A DNA stretch of 32,666 nucleotides from assembly GCA_021324615.1 (NCBI GenBank), contig JAJPIT010000072.1:1-32666 (forward strand). The letters are read 5' to 3'. Below the pieces are notes generated by a model. The model was not told the origin of the DNA. It searched no databases and worked only from the letters and a program-made list of their open reading frames with translations. Numbering within the stretch: the stretch's first letter is position 1; each line of letters opens with the position of its first letter. Below, piece after piece: positions 16,284 through 24,665 of this stretch. The translations under genes and the position numbers were made by a program. This DNA comes from Terriglobia bacterium (GTDB lineage: Bacteria > Acidobacteriota > Terriglobia > Bryobacterales > Bryobacteraceae).

Positions 16284-18410
16284 GTGCCGCGCTTTCCGGT
16301 TTTGATTTTCCTGCTGCCGGGTGCGATTTTCGCGCAAACCCCCGTCCGGATTTTCACGGCCGCGCAGGCGGAGGCCGGCCGGAACATTTACAGGCAGATC
16401 TGTTCCGGCTGCCACGGCGCGAATCTCGAAGGCTCCGGCGACGCTCCGGCGCTTTCCGGCGGCACGTTTCTGCTGCACTGGCGATCGAAGATGGCGAGCG
16501 AGCTGTTCGGCGAGATTTTGCAAAACATGCCGCCGTCCAGCCCCGGATCGCTGGGCGAGACGGCGGCGCTGGACGTGGCCGCGTATATCCTTCAGCAGAA
16601 CGGCGCCGCGGCCGGCGAGCAGCCGCTCGTATCGGGCGCAACCACGCGGATCGGCGCGGCGGCCCGCGGTTCGTCCTCGGCTCCGGCGGCGCGGGCTGCG
16701 GCGGAGATGACTGTCCTCGGTGCGGGAACCCCGGCGGGAACGGATGCGCGCCTGGCGCCGCGCATCACCCGCGGGGTCACGGTTCCCGGCGAGGTTCCGG
16801 ATTACGTGCCCGTGACCGCGGAGATGCTGCGCAATCCGCCGCCGCGGGACTGGCTGATCTTCGGCCGAAATTATCAGCGCTGGAGCTATAGCCCGCTCGA
16901 TCAGATTACGCGCCAGAACGTGAGCAGCCTTCAGTTGAAGTGGGTGTGGTCGATCAACGACTCCGGCGCCAACGAGACCACCCCGCTTGTGCACAACGGC
17001 GTCCTTTATCTGGCCAGCCCCAGCAATATCGTGCAGGCGCTGAACGCCGCAACCGGAGACTTGATCTGGGAGACCCGGGTCGGTCCCGATCAGGCGCCCG
17101 GCTACGGCGGCATCCGCAGCATCGCGATCGCCGAGGACAAGATTCTGCTGCCCACCAGCGACGCGCACATGGTCGCGCTCGACGCGCGCAACGGCAAAAT
17201 TCTCTGGGATACGCCGGCCTCCGATAAGCCGCACGTATCGACCAGCGGCGATATCGTGATCGGCGACAAGGTTCTGATGGGGTTGACCGGCTGCGCGAAG
17301 TTCGACGGCGAAGGCTGCTACATCTCCGCCTTCGATCTGCACACCGGAAAACGCGTCTGGCGATTTTATACGATTCCGCGCGAGGGCCAGCCCGGCAGCG
17401 AGACCTGGGGCAGCTTGCCGATGAATAACCGCGCGGGCGCGGAGACCTGGCTTGCCGGAAGCTACGATCCCGAGCTCAACCTGACCTACTGGGGTGTCGC
17501 GCAATCGAAGCCCTGGAATTTTTTGAGCCGCCACCTGACGCCTTACGATAAGACGCTGTTTGCGAACTCGACCGTGGCGCTCGATCCCGATACGGGAAAA
17601 CTGAAGTGGTATTTTCAGCACGCGCCGGGCGAATCGTTCGATCTGGATGAGGTGTTCGAGCGCGTGCTGGTGGATATCGGCGATCAGAAAGTTTCCTTCA
17701 GCGCGGGCAAGGCCGGGGTGCTGTGGAAACTCGACCGGCGCACCGGAAAATACCTCGGCCACAAGGAAATGGTGAAGCAGACGGTTTGGGACCGCTTCGA
17801 CGCCGACGGCACGCCGCACTACCGCACCGATATTTTAGAGATGCAGCTCAACAAGCCGATCCATATTTGTCCCAGCACCGAAGGCGGCAAGAACTGGCAG
17901 GCGATGAGCTATTACCAGCCGGCGCAGTTGCTGATCGTGCCGCTGAGCCAATCCTGCATGGACTTTACCGCGCGCGAGGCCGATTTCAGTTCTCCCAACG
18001 GCGGCGGCACGGCGGGCGACCGCAAATTTTTGCCGATGCCGGGGACCAACGGGATGATCGGAAAGCTCGCCGCCTACGACGTCAAGACGATGAACGAGAT
18101 CTGGAAGTATGAGCAGCACGCGCCGTTCCTCACCGCCGCGCTCTCCACCGCCGGCGGATGGGTGCTGGTGGGCGATATCGACCGCCGCGTTCATATTTTG
18201 GACGCGCAATCGGGAAAAGTGCTGTGGGAGACGCGGCTGGGCACCTCCGTGCAGGGCTTCCCGATCACCTACAGCGTGGATGGCAAACAGTACATCGCGG
18301 TGATGACCGGCCTGGGCGGCGGAAGCCCGCGGAACGTACCCGCCGCGATCGCGCCCGACATCAAAATCCCGCGCACCGGACAGGCGCTGTACGTATTCGC
18401 GCTGCCGTAG
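16284..18410 (+). CDS. PQQ-dependent dehydrogenase with N-terminal cytochrome c domain
   Basis: A 708-residue periplasmic quinohemoprotein. It has a signal peptide ([17 protein letters not shown]), then a cytochrome c domain with heme motif CSGCH (C40, C43, H44), an Ala/Gly/Ser-rich linker (about 110-165), and an eight-bladed PQQ propeller from about residue 190 ([21 protein letters not shown], repeated [11 protein letters not shown]-type blades). It should oxidise an alcohol or sugar and pass electrons via heme to the respiratory chain; the substrate is unknown. The HDxWD-type segment carrying the catalytic Asp in methanol dehydrogenase appears here as PGESFDLDE, and no adjacent-cysteine pair is seen. 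The GTG at 16284 is chosen over the upstream ATG at 16242 because AAGGAG lies 7 nt before it and the signal peptide starts there. Its stop is 3 bp from that of convergent hemW. Confidence 0.85.
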   Translation: MPRFPVLIFLLPGAIFAQTPVRIFTAAQAEAGRNIYRQICSGCHGANLEGSGDAPALSGGTFLLHWRSKMASELFGEILQNMPPSSPGSLGETAALDVAAYILQQNGAAAGEQPLVSGATTRIGAAARGSSSAPAARAAAEMTVLGAGTPAGTDARLAPRITRGVTVPGEVPDYVPVTAEMLRNPPPRDWLIFGRNYQRWSYSPLDQITRQNVSSLQLKWVWSINDSGANETTPLVHNGVLYLASPSNIVQALNAATGDLIWETRVGPDQAPGYGGIRSIAIAEDKILLPTSDAHMVALDARNGKILWDTPASDKPHVSTSGDIVIGDKVLMGLTGCAKFDGEGCYISAFDLHTGKRVWRFYTIPREGQPGSETWGSLPMNNRAGAETWLAGSYDPELNLTYWGVAQSKPWNFLSRHLTPYDKTLFANSTVALDPDTGKLKWYFQHAPGESFDLDEVFERVLVDIGDQKVSFSAGKAGVLWKLDRRTGKYLGHKEMVKQTVWDRFDADGTPHYRTDILEMQLNKPIHICPSTEGGKNWQAMSYYQPAQLLIVPLSQSCMDFTAREADFSSPNGGGTAGDRKFLPMPGTNGMIGKLAAYDVKTMNEIWKYEQHAPFLTAALSTAGGWVLVGDIDRRVHILDAQSGKVLWETRLGTSVQGFPITYSVDGKQYIAVMTGLGGGSPRNVPAAIAPDIKIPRTGQALYVFALP

Positions 18411-18413
18411 CCA

Positions 18414-19484
18414 TCAGGGCGCGGCGCGGACGAACTCCGCGAACACTTCATTCGACAGCAGAACGCCGCGCGAGGTGAGCCGCAGCCGGCGCCCGTCGAA
18501 TTCGAGCAGGCCCTCGGCGAGAAACCGGCGGATCGCGTCGTCAAACGGCGCCCATTCGCCTTCGATTCCTTCCGCCAACCGCAGCCCGAGAAAAAATCTT
18601 TCGCTCACCGCGTCCGCCGCCGTGCGATCCCGCGGGCTGGAATCGGAGGCGTACTCGGCGGCGGACTCGGCGTTTCTCCATCGCTATTCGCCATCGAAGG
18701 AGTGCGCATCCGCGCCGAAGCCGAGATAGGGCTCGCGCCGCCAGTATTTCAGGTTGTGCGCCGATTGGTAACCTTCGCGCGCGAAGTTGGAGATTTCATA
18801 GCGCCGCAGGCCGGCGCGCGCCAGCCGCTCGACCGCCATCTCGTAAAATTCGGCGATTGCGTCGTCATCGGGAACGTCGCCGGCGCCATAGCGCGATCCG
18901 CGGGCGAGAATCTCGCGTCCCAAACGGCTGTCCTCATCCACTTCGAGCATATAGACGGATGCGTGGGGCGCTCCGATCCGCTCGATCCAGTCCAGCGACT
19001 CGGTCCAGCTTTCGCGGGTCTGGCCCGGCAAGCCCGCGATCAGGTCGATATTGATGGATTCGATGCCGGCACGCCGCAGAATCGCGACGTCGCCAGCCAC
19101 TGTTTCGGCGGTATGCTTGCGCCCCGTCCGCGCCAGCTCGCTTCTGACGAAGGACTGCACACCCAGGCTCACGCGATTGATCCCGGCGGCGCGCCAGGCC
19201 GCGGCCTTCTCGAAACGGATGGTCCCTGGCGCCGCTTCGATCGTGGCCTCGCGCCAGGGCCGTCCGGGAATTTCGTCCAGAAACAGGCGCGGATCCATCA
19301 GGCTCGGCGTGCCGCCGCCAAGGTAGACGGTCTCCGGTGTCCACTGCCATTTGGCGGCGCGCAGCCCGGCGATCACCGAGGCGGTGTAACGGTCTTGCAG
19401 AGCGGCCGGAGACACGCCCGAGGCGAAATTACAATAAGTGCACTTCTGCGCGCAAAAAGGATACGAAATGTAGACGCCGGCCAC
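18414..19484 (-). pseudogene. hemW: Heme chaperone HemW (radical SAM), interrupted by an in-frame TAG
   Basis: The reading frame encodes HemW, a radical-SAM protein related to HemN that carries heme. The N-terminus is AGVYISYPFCAQKCTYCNF with the CxxxCxxC cluster motif, then YLGGGTPS, GVQSF and the IDLIAGLPGQT block. At 18684-18686 an amber codon interrupts the frame inside the conserved segment (GFGADAHSFDGE, stop, RWRNAESAAEYA). The remaining 89 codons continue in the same frame to a TGA at 18414-18416 and encode the normal HemW C-terminal region (SERFFLGLRL, RGVLLSNEVFAEF). No frameshift is involved. If real, the product is 266 residues, with the radical-SAM core but without the C-terminal domain. 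Start: GTG at 19484; upstream in-frame sequence to 19550 does not match the family. Assembly error, recent inactivation or readthrough are all possible. Confidence 0.85.
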
Positions 19485-19591
19485 GGATGATTCCAAAATA
19501 GCAGCCGCGCGCCGGCCGAGGTGCTTTTCTGTGACTTTCGCGCACCCCACATCATCTGTTACCCTTGGACCGTTCGCCCGTCAACAGCTAA

Positions 19592-21148
19592 ATGGAACCG
19601 GCCTGTATCCGACATACCGACCTTCCCTCGACCAGCCGTCTTTTCATCGATTTTACATACCATTTCGATCGGGTTGCCCGTTTTTACCGGCACAATCCGC
19701 ACCATCCGGAGGCGCTGGCCGATGCTGCGCGCCAGATCGACTACCCTGACGACCGCCGCGCGGCCATGGTCCAGGCCCTGCGCCGGCAGAATGGCGAAAG
19801 CGCGTCGCTCGATCTGCTGGCCAGGCCGGGGACGGCCGCGGTGGTTACGGGCCAGCAGGTCGGGCTTTTTTCCGGACCGGCCTATACGATTTATAAGGCG
19901 ATCACCGCGGCGCGGCTGGCGCGGGATCTCACCGCGCGCGGCATTCCCGCGGTTCCGATCTTCTGGCTGGCGACCGAGGATCACGATTTCGAGGAAGTGA
20001 ATCACGCCTGGGTTTTCGACGCTTCGCATAATCCGGTGCTGCTGCGCGTTGATTCGGGGGGCGAGAACGGCCGTCAACGTCCGGTCGGCAATATCGCGAT
20101 CGAGAGCGCGCCGCTCGATGGGCTGGCGTCGGCCATCGGATCGTTTCCGTTCGGGGAAGAGGTTATCGCCGCGGTTCGCCGGGCCTATGCACCGGGTATG
20201 ACGATGGGCGCGTCGTTCCGGGCGCTGCTCGCGTCGCTTCTTCGCCGCCTGGATCTGGTTTTTCTCGATCCTCTGGATCCGGAAATTCGCCGGATCGGCG
20301 CTCCGCTGGTCGCCGAAGCGCTGGGCGCCGCGGCCGAGCTGAAAGAGAGGCTTCTTGATCGCAATCGCGAGCTGGAAGCGGCCGGATATCACGCGCAGGT
20401 GCACCTGGACGCGAAAACGTCGCTGTTTTTTCTGCTGGAAAACGGCGAGCGCGTTCCGCTCCGCCGCGCCGGCTCCGATTACAACGATCTGCGCGGCCGC
20501 GCCGCGGAAATTTCTCCCAACGCGCTGCTTCGTCCGGTAATGCAGGATTACCTGTTGCCGACCGTCGCCTATATCGGCGGGCCGGCGGAGCTTGCTTATC
20601 TGGCCCAATCGCAGGTGATCTACGACCGCCTGCTGGGGCGGATGCCCGTGGTCACTTCGCGCAGCTCCTTCACATTGTTGGAGCCGCGCGCGGAAAAACT
20701 GCTCCAGCGCTACCGCCTGAGCGTCGCCGATACCTTCATCGATGAACAGGCGCTGCGGGAGCGGATCGCGCGGGCGCTGGCGCCGCCGTCGATTGAAGCC
20801 GCGTTCGGCGATGCGCGGGATGGCGTGGCGCGCCATCTCGACCGCCTTTCGCGCGAACTGGAGGCGTTCGACCCGACGCTGGCGGCGTCGGCCGGAAAAG
20901 CGCGGGCCAAAATCCTGTATCAGCTCGAAAAGACGCGGCGCAAAATCGAGCGCGAAATCATGCGCCGCGATGAGCGCGCCGGCTCCGATGCCGGTTATCT
21001 CGCCCATCTGCTCTTCCCGCATCGCCATTTGCAGGAGCGCTTTTATTCCATCCTGCCGTTTCTGGCCAAACACGGTCTGGAGCTGAGCGGCAGAATCTAC
21101 GACGCGGCGCGCCTGGACTGTCCCGACCATCGCGTCCTGACCATTTGA
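19592..21148 (+). CDS. bshC: Putative bacillithiol synthase BshC (cysteine-adding enzyme)
   Basis: A 518-residue BshC, the enzyme proposed to add cysteine to glucosaminyl-malate in the last step of bacillithiol synthesis. Family signatures are VVTGQQVGLFSGPAYTIYKA (about residues 84-103), FWLATEDHDFEEVNH (about 127-141), and a C-terminal coiled-coil around LEKTRRKIEREIMRRDE. Length is normal. bshA and bshB are not in the window, which is common because bsh genes are scattered. Divergent from hemW with a 107-bp gap; it leads a tight three-gene cluster (gaps of 4 bp). The ATG at 19592 is the only start fitting the family's SRLFIDF-type N-terminus. Confidence 0.92.
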   Translation: MEPACIRHTDLPSTSRLFIDFTYHFDRVARFYRHNPHHPEALADAARQIDYPDDRRAAMVQALRRQNGESASLDLLARPGTAAVVTGQQVGLFSGPAYTIYKAITAARLARDLTARGIPAVPIFWLATEDHDFEEVNHAWVFDASHNPVLLRVDSGGENGRQRPVGNIAIESAPLDGLASAIGSFPFGEEVIAAVRRAYAPGMTMGASFRALLASLLRRLDLVFLDPLDPEIRRIGAPLVAEALGAAAELKERLLDRNRELEAAGYHAQVHLDAKTSLFFLLENGERVPLRRAGSDYNDLRGRAAEISPNALLRPVMQDYLLPTVAYIGGPAELAYLAQSQVIYDRLLGRMPVVTSRSSFTLLEPRAEKLLQRYRLSVADTFIDEQALRERIARALAPPSIEAAFGDARDGVARHLDRLSRELEAFDPTLAASAGKARAKILYQLEKTRRKIEREIMRRDERAGSDAGYLAHLLFPHRHLQERFYSILPFLAKHGLELSGRIYDAARLDCPDHRVLTI

Positions 21149-21152
21149 ATTT

Positions 21153-21917
21153 ATGCGCGTAAATCACGTGAAGTCCGCCCTGAAGCAGGGCAAATTGCAG
21201 CTCGGCTGCGGATTCGGCCAGATCCGCTCGGTGGAAGTAGCCAAGATTCTGGCCGCCGCCGGCTTTCATTGGACGTTCATCGATGCCGAACACGGAAATT
21301 TCGGGATCGAAACGCTGTTCGATCTGTGCCACGCCTCGGGCCTGGCCGGGTTGTCGCCGATCGTACGCGTCGCCGACATGCAGTATGCGCTGATCGCGCG
21401 CGCCCTGGACTGCGGCGCCGATGGCGTCATTTTCCCTCGCGTCGAGTCCCCGGAGCTGCTCGAACGGGCGGTAAGCTGGACCAAATTTCCGCCCGTGGGA
21501 GTCCGCGGCATGGGCCTGGGCGCGCAGCACTTTGAGTACGAACGGGTCAGCGTTCCGCAGATTATCGAGCATTTGAACGCCAATATGATGGTGGTGCTGC
21601 AAATCGAGACGCAGCGAGCGGTGGAGGCGCGCGAGGAATTACTCTCGGTCCCCGGCATCGACGCGGTGATGTGCGGACCGGTGGATCTGTCCATTTCCCT
21701 CGGCGTCCCCGGCGATTTTCAGCATCCCCGCATGGTGGAGGCGATGGAAAAGATCCGCGACAGTTGCCTCAAGCACGGGGTCGCGCCGGGAACCCAGACG
21801 CGCAGCGTGGCTCTGGCCAAGTTCTGGAAGGAGCGCGGTATGATTTTTCTCGGCAGCGGAAATGAGACGTCCTTTCTGCTGGATAAGGCCAGCGAAGTGG
21901 TGGAGGCTCTGAAGTAG
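21153..21917 (+). CDS. HpcH/HpaI-type class II aldolase
   Basis: A 254-residue metal-dependent aldolase of the HpaI family, which cleaves 2-keto-3-deoxy or 4-hydroxy-2-oxo acids to pyruvate (or a related oxoacid) plus an aldehyde. Visible active-site residues match HpaI in identity and spacing: H47 in FIDAEHG, R72 in SPIVRV, metal ligands E152 (LQIETQRA) and D178 (GPVDLS). The 26-residue spacing between the metal ligands equals that in HpaI. The substrate cannot be deduced. It starts 4 bp after bshC and ends 4 bp before the crotonase-fold gene, so the three are probably one operon, although no pathway linking them to bacillithiol is known to me. Confidence 0.88.
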   Translation: MRVNHVKSALKQGKLQLGCGFGQIRSVEVAKILAAAGFHWTFIDAEHGNFGIETLFDLCHASGLAGLSPIVRVADMQYALIARALDCGADGVIFPRVESPELLERAVSWTKFPPVGVRGMGLGAQHFEYERVSVPQIIEHLNANMMVVLQIETQRAVEAREELLSVPGIDAVMCGPVDLSISLGVPGDFQHPRMVEAMEKIRDSCLKHGVAPGTQTRSVALAKFWKERGMIFLGSGNETSFLLDKASEVVEALK

Positions 21918-21921
21918 CGCC

Positions 21922-22725
21922 ATGAGCTCCTACGACGGCTACCGGCGCCTGAAGTTCGACCGCCCGCATCCCCGCGTTCTTCGCATCACCATGGATCACG
22001 GCAAGATGAACGCGGCCGACCGGGTCATGCACGGGGAACTGGTCCGCGTCTGGCGCGACATCGACGCCGATTCTTCGGTCAACGCGGCCATCATCACCGG
22101 CGCAGGCGGCGCGTTTTCGGCCGGCGGCGATTTCGCCATGATCGGGGAGATGATCGCCGATTTCGAAACGCGCGCGCGAATCTGGAAAGAAGCGCGCGAT
22201 CTGGTATACAACATCATTAATTGCTCCAAACCGGTGGTCAGCGCGATGCGCGGCGCGGCCGTGGGCGCGGGGCTGGTTTGCGGACTGCTGGCCGATATTT
22301 CGATCGCGTCAAAGAACTGCCGCATCATCGACGGCCACACGCGCCTGGGCGTGGCGGCCGGAGATCACGCCGCGATCATCTGGCCGCTGCTGTGCGGCAT
22401 GGCCAAAGCGAAATATTATTTGCTGCTGTGCGATCCGGTGTCGGGCGAGGAAGCCGAGCGCATCGGCCTGGTCAGCCTCACCGTCGAAGATCCGGAGCTG
22501 GAATCGAAGGCCGTCGAGATCGCCTCGCGGCTGGCCGAGGGCGCGCAGAGCGCGCTGCGCTGGACCAAATATTCTCTCAATAACTGGCTGCGGGCGGCCG
22601 GCCCGGTGTTCGACACCTCGCTGGCGATGGAGTTCATGGGCTTCTCCGGTCCGGACGCGCGTGAGGGCCTGGCGTCGCACCTGGAAAAACGCCCGCCGAG
22701 GTTCGAACCGGAGTCGGGCCTGTAG
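21922..22725 (+). CDS. Enoyl-CoA hydratase/isomerase (crotonase) family protein with atypical active site
   Basis: A 267-residue crotonase-fold protein. The oxyanion-hole segments are present ([16 protein letters not shown] and [17 protein letters not shown]). Aligning by eye with mitochondrial enoyl-CoA hydratase, the two catalytic glutamates are replaced: the GGGCELAMM position reads GAGLVCGLL (Glu to Val) and the PEILLG position reads GHTRLG (Glu to His), the latter part of a conserved-looking [15 protein letters not shown] block. It probably binds an acyl-CoA, but simple hydration chemistry is doubtful. Third gene of the bshC-aldolase cluster. Confidence 0.85.
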   Translation: MSSYDGYRRLKFDRPHPRVLRITMDHGKMNAADRVMHGELVRVWRDIDADSSVNAAIITGAGGAFSAGGDFAMIGEMIADFETRARIWKEARDLVYNIINCSKPVVSAMRGAAVGAGLVCGLLADISIASKNCRIIDGHTRLGVAAGDHAAIIWPLLCGMAKAKYYLLLCDPVSGEEAERIGLVSLTVEDPELESKAVEIASRLAEGAQSALRWTKYSLNNWLRAAGPVFDTSLAMEFMGFSGPDAREGLASHLEKRPPRFEPESGL

Positions 22726-22767
22726 GCGAAGAACCGCCGCGCCCGGACGCTCGAGGTTTGCCGGGCC

Positions 22768-22776
22768 TGATAAAAT
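22768..22776 (+). promoter_or_regulatory. Extended -10 promoter, probably giving a leaderless mRNA
   Basis: TGATAAAAT matches an extended -10 element (TGn plus TAAAAT at 22771-22776). The ATG at 22783 follows after 6 nt, so the expected transcription start coincides with the start codon. No Shine-Dalgarno sequence is present and no clear -35 is seen. Confidence 0.45.
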
Positions 22777-22782
22777 CGGGTG

Positions 22783-23091
22783 ATGGCAAAGAAGGCCGCT
22801 TTGATCACCGTCACCTGCCCCTGCTGCCAGGCCGAGCTGCACATCGATCCGGAAACCGCCGCGGTCATCCGCCACACCGAGCACGTCAAACCTCCTTCGA
22901 TCGCCGACCTGGAGACGGCGATCGAGCGGATGAAGGGGGAAGCCGGACGCCGCGAGGACGCCTTCAAGAAATCCATTGAGGCCCACAAAACGCATCACGA
23001 CGTGTTGAGCAAGAAGTTCGACGAAATGCTCAAGGTGGCCCGGGAACATCCCGACGAGCCGCCGCCCAAGCGCGATATCGATTTCGACTGA
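22783..23091 (+). CDS. Small CxxC-motif, coiled-coil protein of unknown function
   Basis: A 102-residue soluble protein. The N-terminus has [14 protein letters not shown], with C12 and C15 as a zinc-knuckle-like CxxC but no second CxxC pair. A long charged helix follows (residues about 40-85, [19 protein letters not shown] and on), probably a coiled coil, then an acidic/proline tail. I do not recognise a function; proteins of this look occur as conserved hypotheticals in Acidobacteria. A GTG directly precedes the ATG; the ATG fits the promoter spacing better. Its TGA abuts the stop of the convergent gene with zero intergenic bases. Confidence 0.65.
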   Translation: MAKKAALITVTCPCCQAELHIDPETAAVIRHTEHVKPPSIADLETAIERMKGEAGRREDAFKKSIEAHKTHHDVLSKKFDEMLKVAREHPDEPPPKRDIDFD

Positions 23092-24207
23092 TTACAGGTG
23101 AATCGGCCCGTCGCCGTCGCCCCGCGTCATGTGGACCGCGGCGCCGGCCGGGTCAAGCTGCCCCAGAAGACGGGTGAGCGGCGCCGAGGTCAGGAACAAA
23201 AAGTTCGAAGGGCCGCGCAAAAAGCCGGCGTGTTTCAATGCGCCGCACCAGCCGGCGTGCGCCTGATTGGACAGCAGCAGATCGGCGCCGCGCCGCTCCA
23301 GGACCTGCGCCGCCAGATAGATCACCTTGTGGGCGTCCTCCGGGCGGGCCAGGCAGTCGACGATCGAGCCGACCCGCATGTCGCCGAAATATTTGTTGTT
23401 CGACATCCGGGTATCGAGCAGCACGGCCCATCCGGCGACGCGGCCGGAGTCGACCACCCGCAGTTTGATGAACCGCGGGTTCTCGGCCGGATACAAGATG
23501 TTCAGGACGCGCGCGTCGCGCACCCCGACCATGGCGTAGCGGTCGTGGCAGTCGCGCCACAGCTCGGTGGCCCAATCGGAAAATTCGGTCACCTGTTCGG
23601 CCCAGCAGGATTCGTAGCGGCGCGGATCGGGACTCCGCGCCAGGTTCACCAGACGGGTTCCCAGCCAGCCGGCGCCGGAAAACGCGGCCAGATCCAGCGC
23701 CAGGCGCGTCCGCGCCGATTTCCTCAAATACCGGATGTTGCGCAAGAAAGGAAACGCATTGCAGACTTTGAAATAGAACGGCACCTCGCGCAGGCGCCAT
23801 CCCATCGCCAGCAGAACTTTGACAATGGCTCCGTTGCGGTCACCCATGCCCAGGCCGTAGGAGAGCGGCTCCCGCCGCAAGGCGTCGTTGACGATCTTGG
23901 GTCCCACCAGGCTGTAACGCCTGTCGACGATGCCCTCGGAGATCGGCATCTGGCAGGCGCCCACCGGGCGGATCCGCCCGCCGATCGAAAACTCCTGATG
24001 CTTGAACGTATAGGCGCCGCGCACGAAGCCGTCCTCGACGGCGAGAAAGATCTCCTGATAAATTTCGCGGCCGTCGATTTTCGGCAGCCACTCCGCCGCG
24101 GGAGTCTCCGGGACCTGGAAGGAGATGTTGGCCGGCGCCATCCGGCGATTGAACTCGGCCACCGGGGCTGTCCACTCCGGCGTGTACGGCTGAATGCGAA
24201 TGGGCAA
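23092..24207 (-). CDS. GNAT-like acyltransferase family protein
   Basis: A 371-residue protein with two acetyltransferase-like regions. The N-terminal half (residues about 50-135: EIFLAVEDGFVRGAYTFKH through YGLGMGDRNGAIVKVLLAMGWR) resembles a GNAT fold with an acyl-CoA-binding stretch; the C-terminal half (VAGWAVLLDTR and following) looks like a second copy. No signal peptide or membrane segment is evident, so it is probably cytoplasmic. By neighbourhood with the divergent polysaccharide deacetylase it may modify a sugar precursor, but this is inference. The start is a TTG at 24207; GAGGAG lies about 9 nt ahead, and no ATG or GTG upstream gives plausible protein. Confidence 0.65.
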   Translation of the reverse strand: MPIRIQPYTPEWTAPVAEFNRRMAPANISFQVPETPAAEWLPKIDGREIYQEIFLAVEDGFVRGAYTFKHQEFSIGGRIRPVGACQMPISEGIVDRRYSLVGPKIVNDALRREPLSYGLGMGDRNGAIVKVLLAMGWRLREVPFYFKVCNAFPFLRNIRYLRKSARTRLALDLAAFSGAGWLGTRLVNLARSPDPRRYESCWAEQVTEFSDWATELWRDCHDRYAMVGVRDARVLNILYPAENPRFIKLRVVDSGRVAGWAVLLDTRMSNNKYFGDMRVGSIVDCLARPEDAHKVIYLAAQVLERRGADLLLSNQAHAGWCGALKHAGFLRGPSNFLFLTSAPLTRLLGQLDPAGAAVHMTRGDGDGPIHL

Positions 24208-24369
24208 AGCGATGTTCTCCTCAATCCTTCAGGCTTCGGGGGCGGCGCCGTACTTCCGCCCGCGGGTCTGTTTCTGATCCTCCGAAGACGCTCTCATCGC
24301 GATGGCAGCGGATTGCGAATCGCACACGCCTTGCGCGTGAGCGCAGTGCACGAGCGCTGCCAATCTTTT

Positions 24370-24419
24370 TTTCACGCGATAAATTGCCTTTCACGTGATA
24401 TTTCACGTGATAAATTGCC
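24370..24419 (+). repeat. Three tandem TTTCACGYGATA repeats, candidate activator-binding sites
   Basis: TTTCACGCGATAAATTGCC (24370-24388), TTTCACGTGATA (24389-24400) and TTTCACGTGATAAATTGCC (24401-24419) lie head to tail. The second and third contain the palindrome TCACGTGA. They end about 155 bp upstream of the predicted sigma-54 transcription start, typical of enhancer sites for bacterial enhancer-binding proteins. They also lie about 160-210 bp upstream of the divergent GNAT-like gene and could serve it. Confidence 0.7.
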
Positions 24420-24451
24420 CCGAACCGGCGCCGGCGGGGGCATTTGCCACG

Positions 24452-24524
24452 CGCTTCAGGTGCACCGGGATTCCATCAAACAGCACGGATCTTCCAATGC
24501 GCCGGGCGTCCTAAACCTGAAGCG
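24452..24524. repeat. Perfect 10-bp inverted repeat with a 53-bp spacer
   Basis: CGCTTCAGGT (24452-24461) is exactly reverse-complementary to ACCTGAAGCG (24515-24524). It lies between the tandem repeats and the sigma-54 promoter. It could be two half-sites for a looping regulator or a long hairpin. The left arm runs into GGTGCACC, a further short palindrome. Confidence 0.55.
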
Positions 24525-24547
24525 TCGCGGGGATTAAAGGGAGGGAT

Positions 24548-24563
24548 TGGCACCAGGTTTGCT
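24548..24563 (+). promoter_or_regulatory. Sigma-54 (RpoN) -24/-12 promoter
   Basis: TGGCAC-CAGGT-TTGCT matches the sigma-54 consensus TGGCAC-N5-TTGCW at every defined position, with GG and GC separated by the invariant 10 nt. Transcription would begin near 24574, giving a leader of about 90 nt before the deacetylase ATG at 24666. Transcription from such promoters requires an ATP-dependent activator bound upstream; no activator gene is in the window. Confidence 0.75.
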
Positions 24564-24569
24564 TATTCG

Positions 24570-24581
24570 CTCCCGCGGGAG
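24570..24581. promoter_or_regulatory. 12-bp perfect palindrome at the predicted transcription start
   Basis: CTCCCGCGGGAG is fully self-complementary and covers the expected +1 of the sigma-54 promoter. It could be an operator for a repressor or form a 5-prime-end hairpin in the mRNA. Chance occurrence in GC-rich DNA is possible. Confidence 0.3.
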
Positions 24582-24665
24582 TACGCCTCGGGCTGAAATG
24601 GACATTCACGGGTGCGGCGGGTATTGCGGGCTCTGGATCGGCCGGGAACAATCGGAGGAAGTTCA

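Larger units (their letters stand above)
24208..24665. other. 458-bp divergent intergenic regulatory region
   Basis: The only gap over 300 bp in the window. It contains three CACGYG-centred repeats, a 10-bp inverted repeat, a sigma-54 promoter and a palindrome at the predicted start of transcription, all listed separately. The 24208-24369 part holds no gene I can support; it has a G/C-rich stretch and an imperfect GGCAGCG...CGCTGCC inverted repeat near 24303-24360. Confidence 0.7.

Noticed and set aside
15582-17819. A very long open minus-strand frame extending the cupin gene upstream across the quinoprotein gene.
   Set aside because: The part beyond 16190 is antisense to a clear PQQ dehydrogenase and has no domain; a signal peptide and ribosome-binding site mark the real cupin start.
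18609-18686. A frameshift as the cause of the split hemW.
   Set aside because: The frame continues unchanged through the TAG for 25 codons to the GTG at 18608 and beyond, with HemW-like residues on both sides; only the stop codon interrupts it.
18684-18686. Amber codon reassigned to an amino acid (e.g. pyrrolysine) in this genome.
   Set aside because: At least nine genes in the window end in TAG at positions that match their family's C-terminus.
19559-21130. A 523-codon minus-strand frame opposite bshC; similar long antisense frames lie opposite glnD, the M16 gene, the DUF1800 gene and the S55-like gene.
   Set aside because: Arg/Gly/Ala/Gln-rich translations without recognisable domains are expected opposite GC-rich coding DNA; the sense strand encodes known families throughout.
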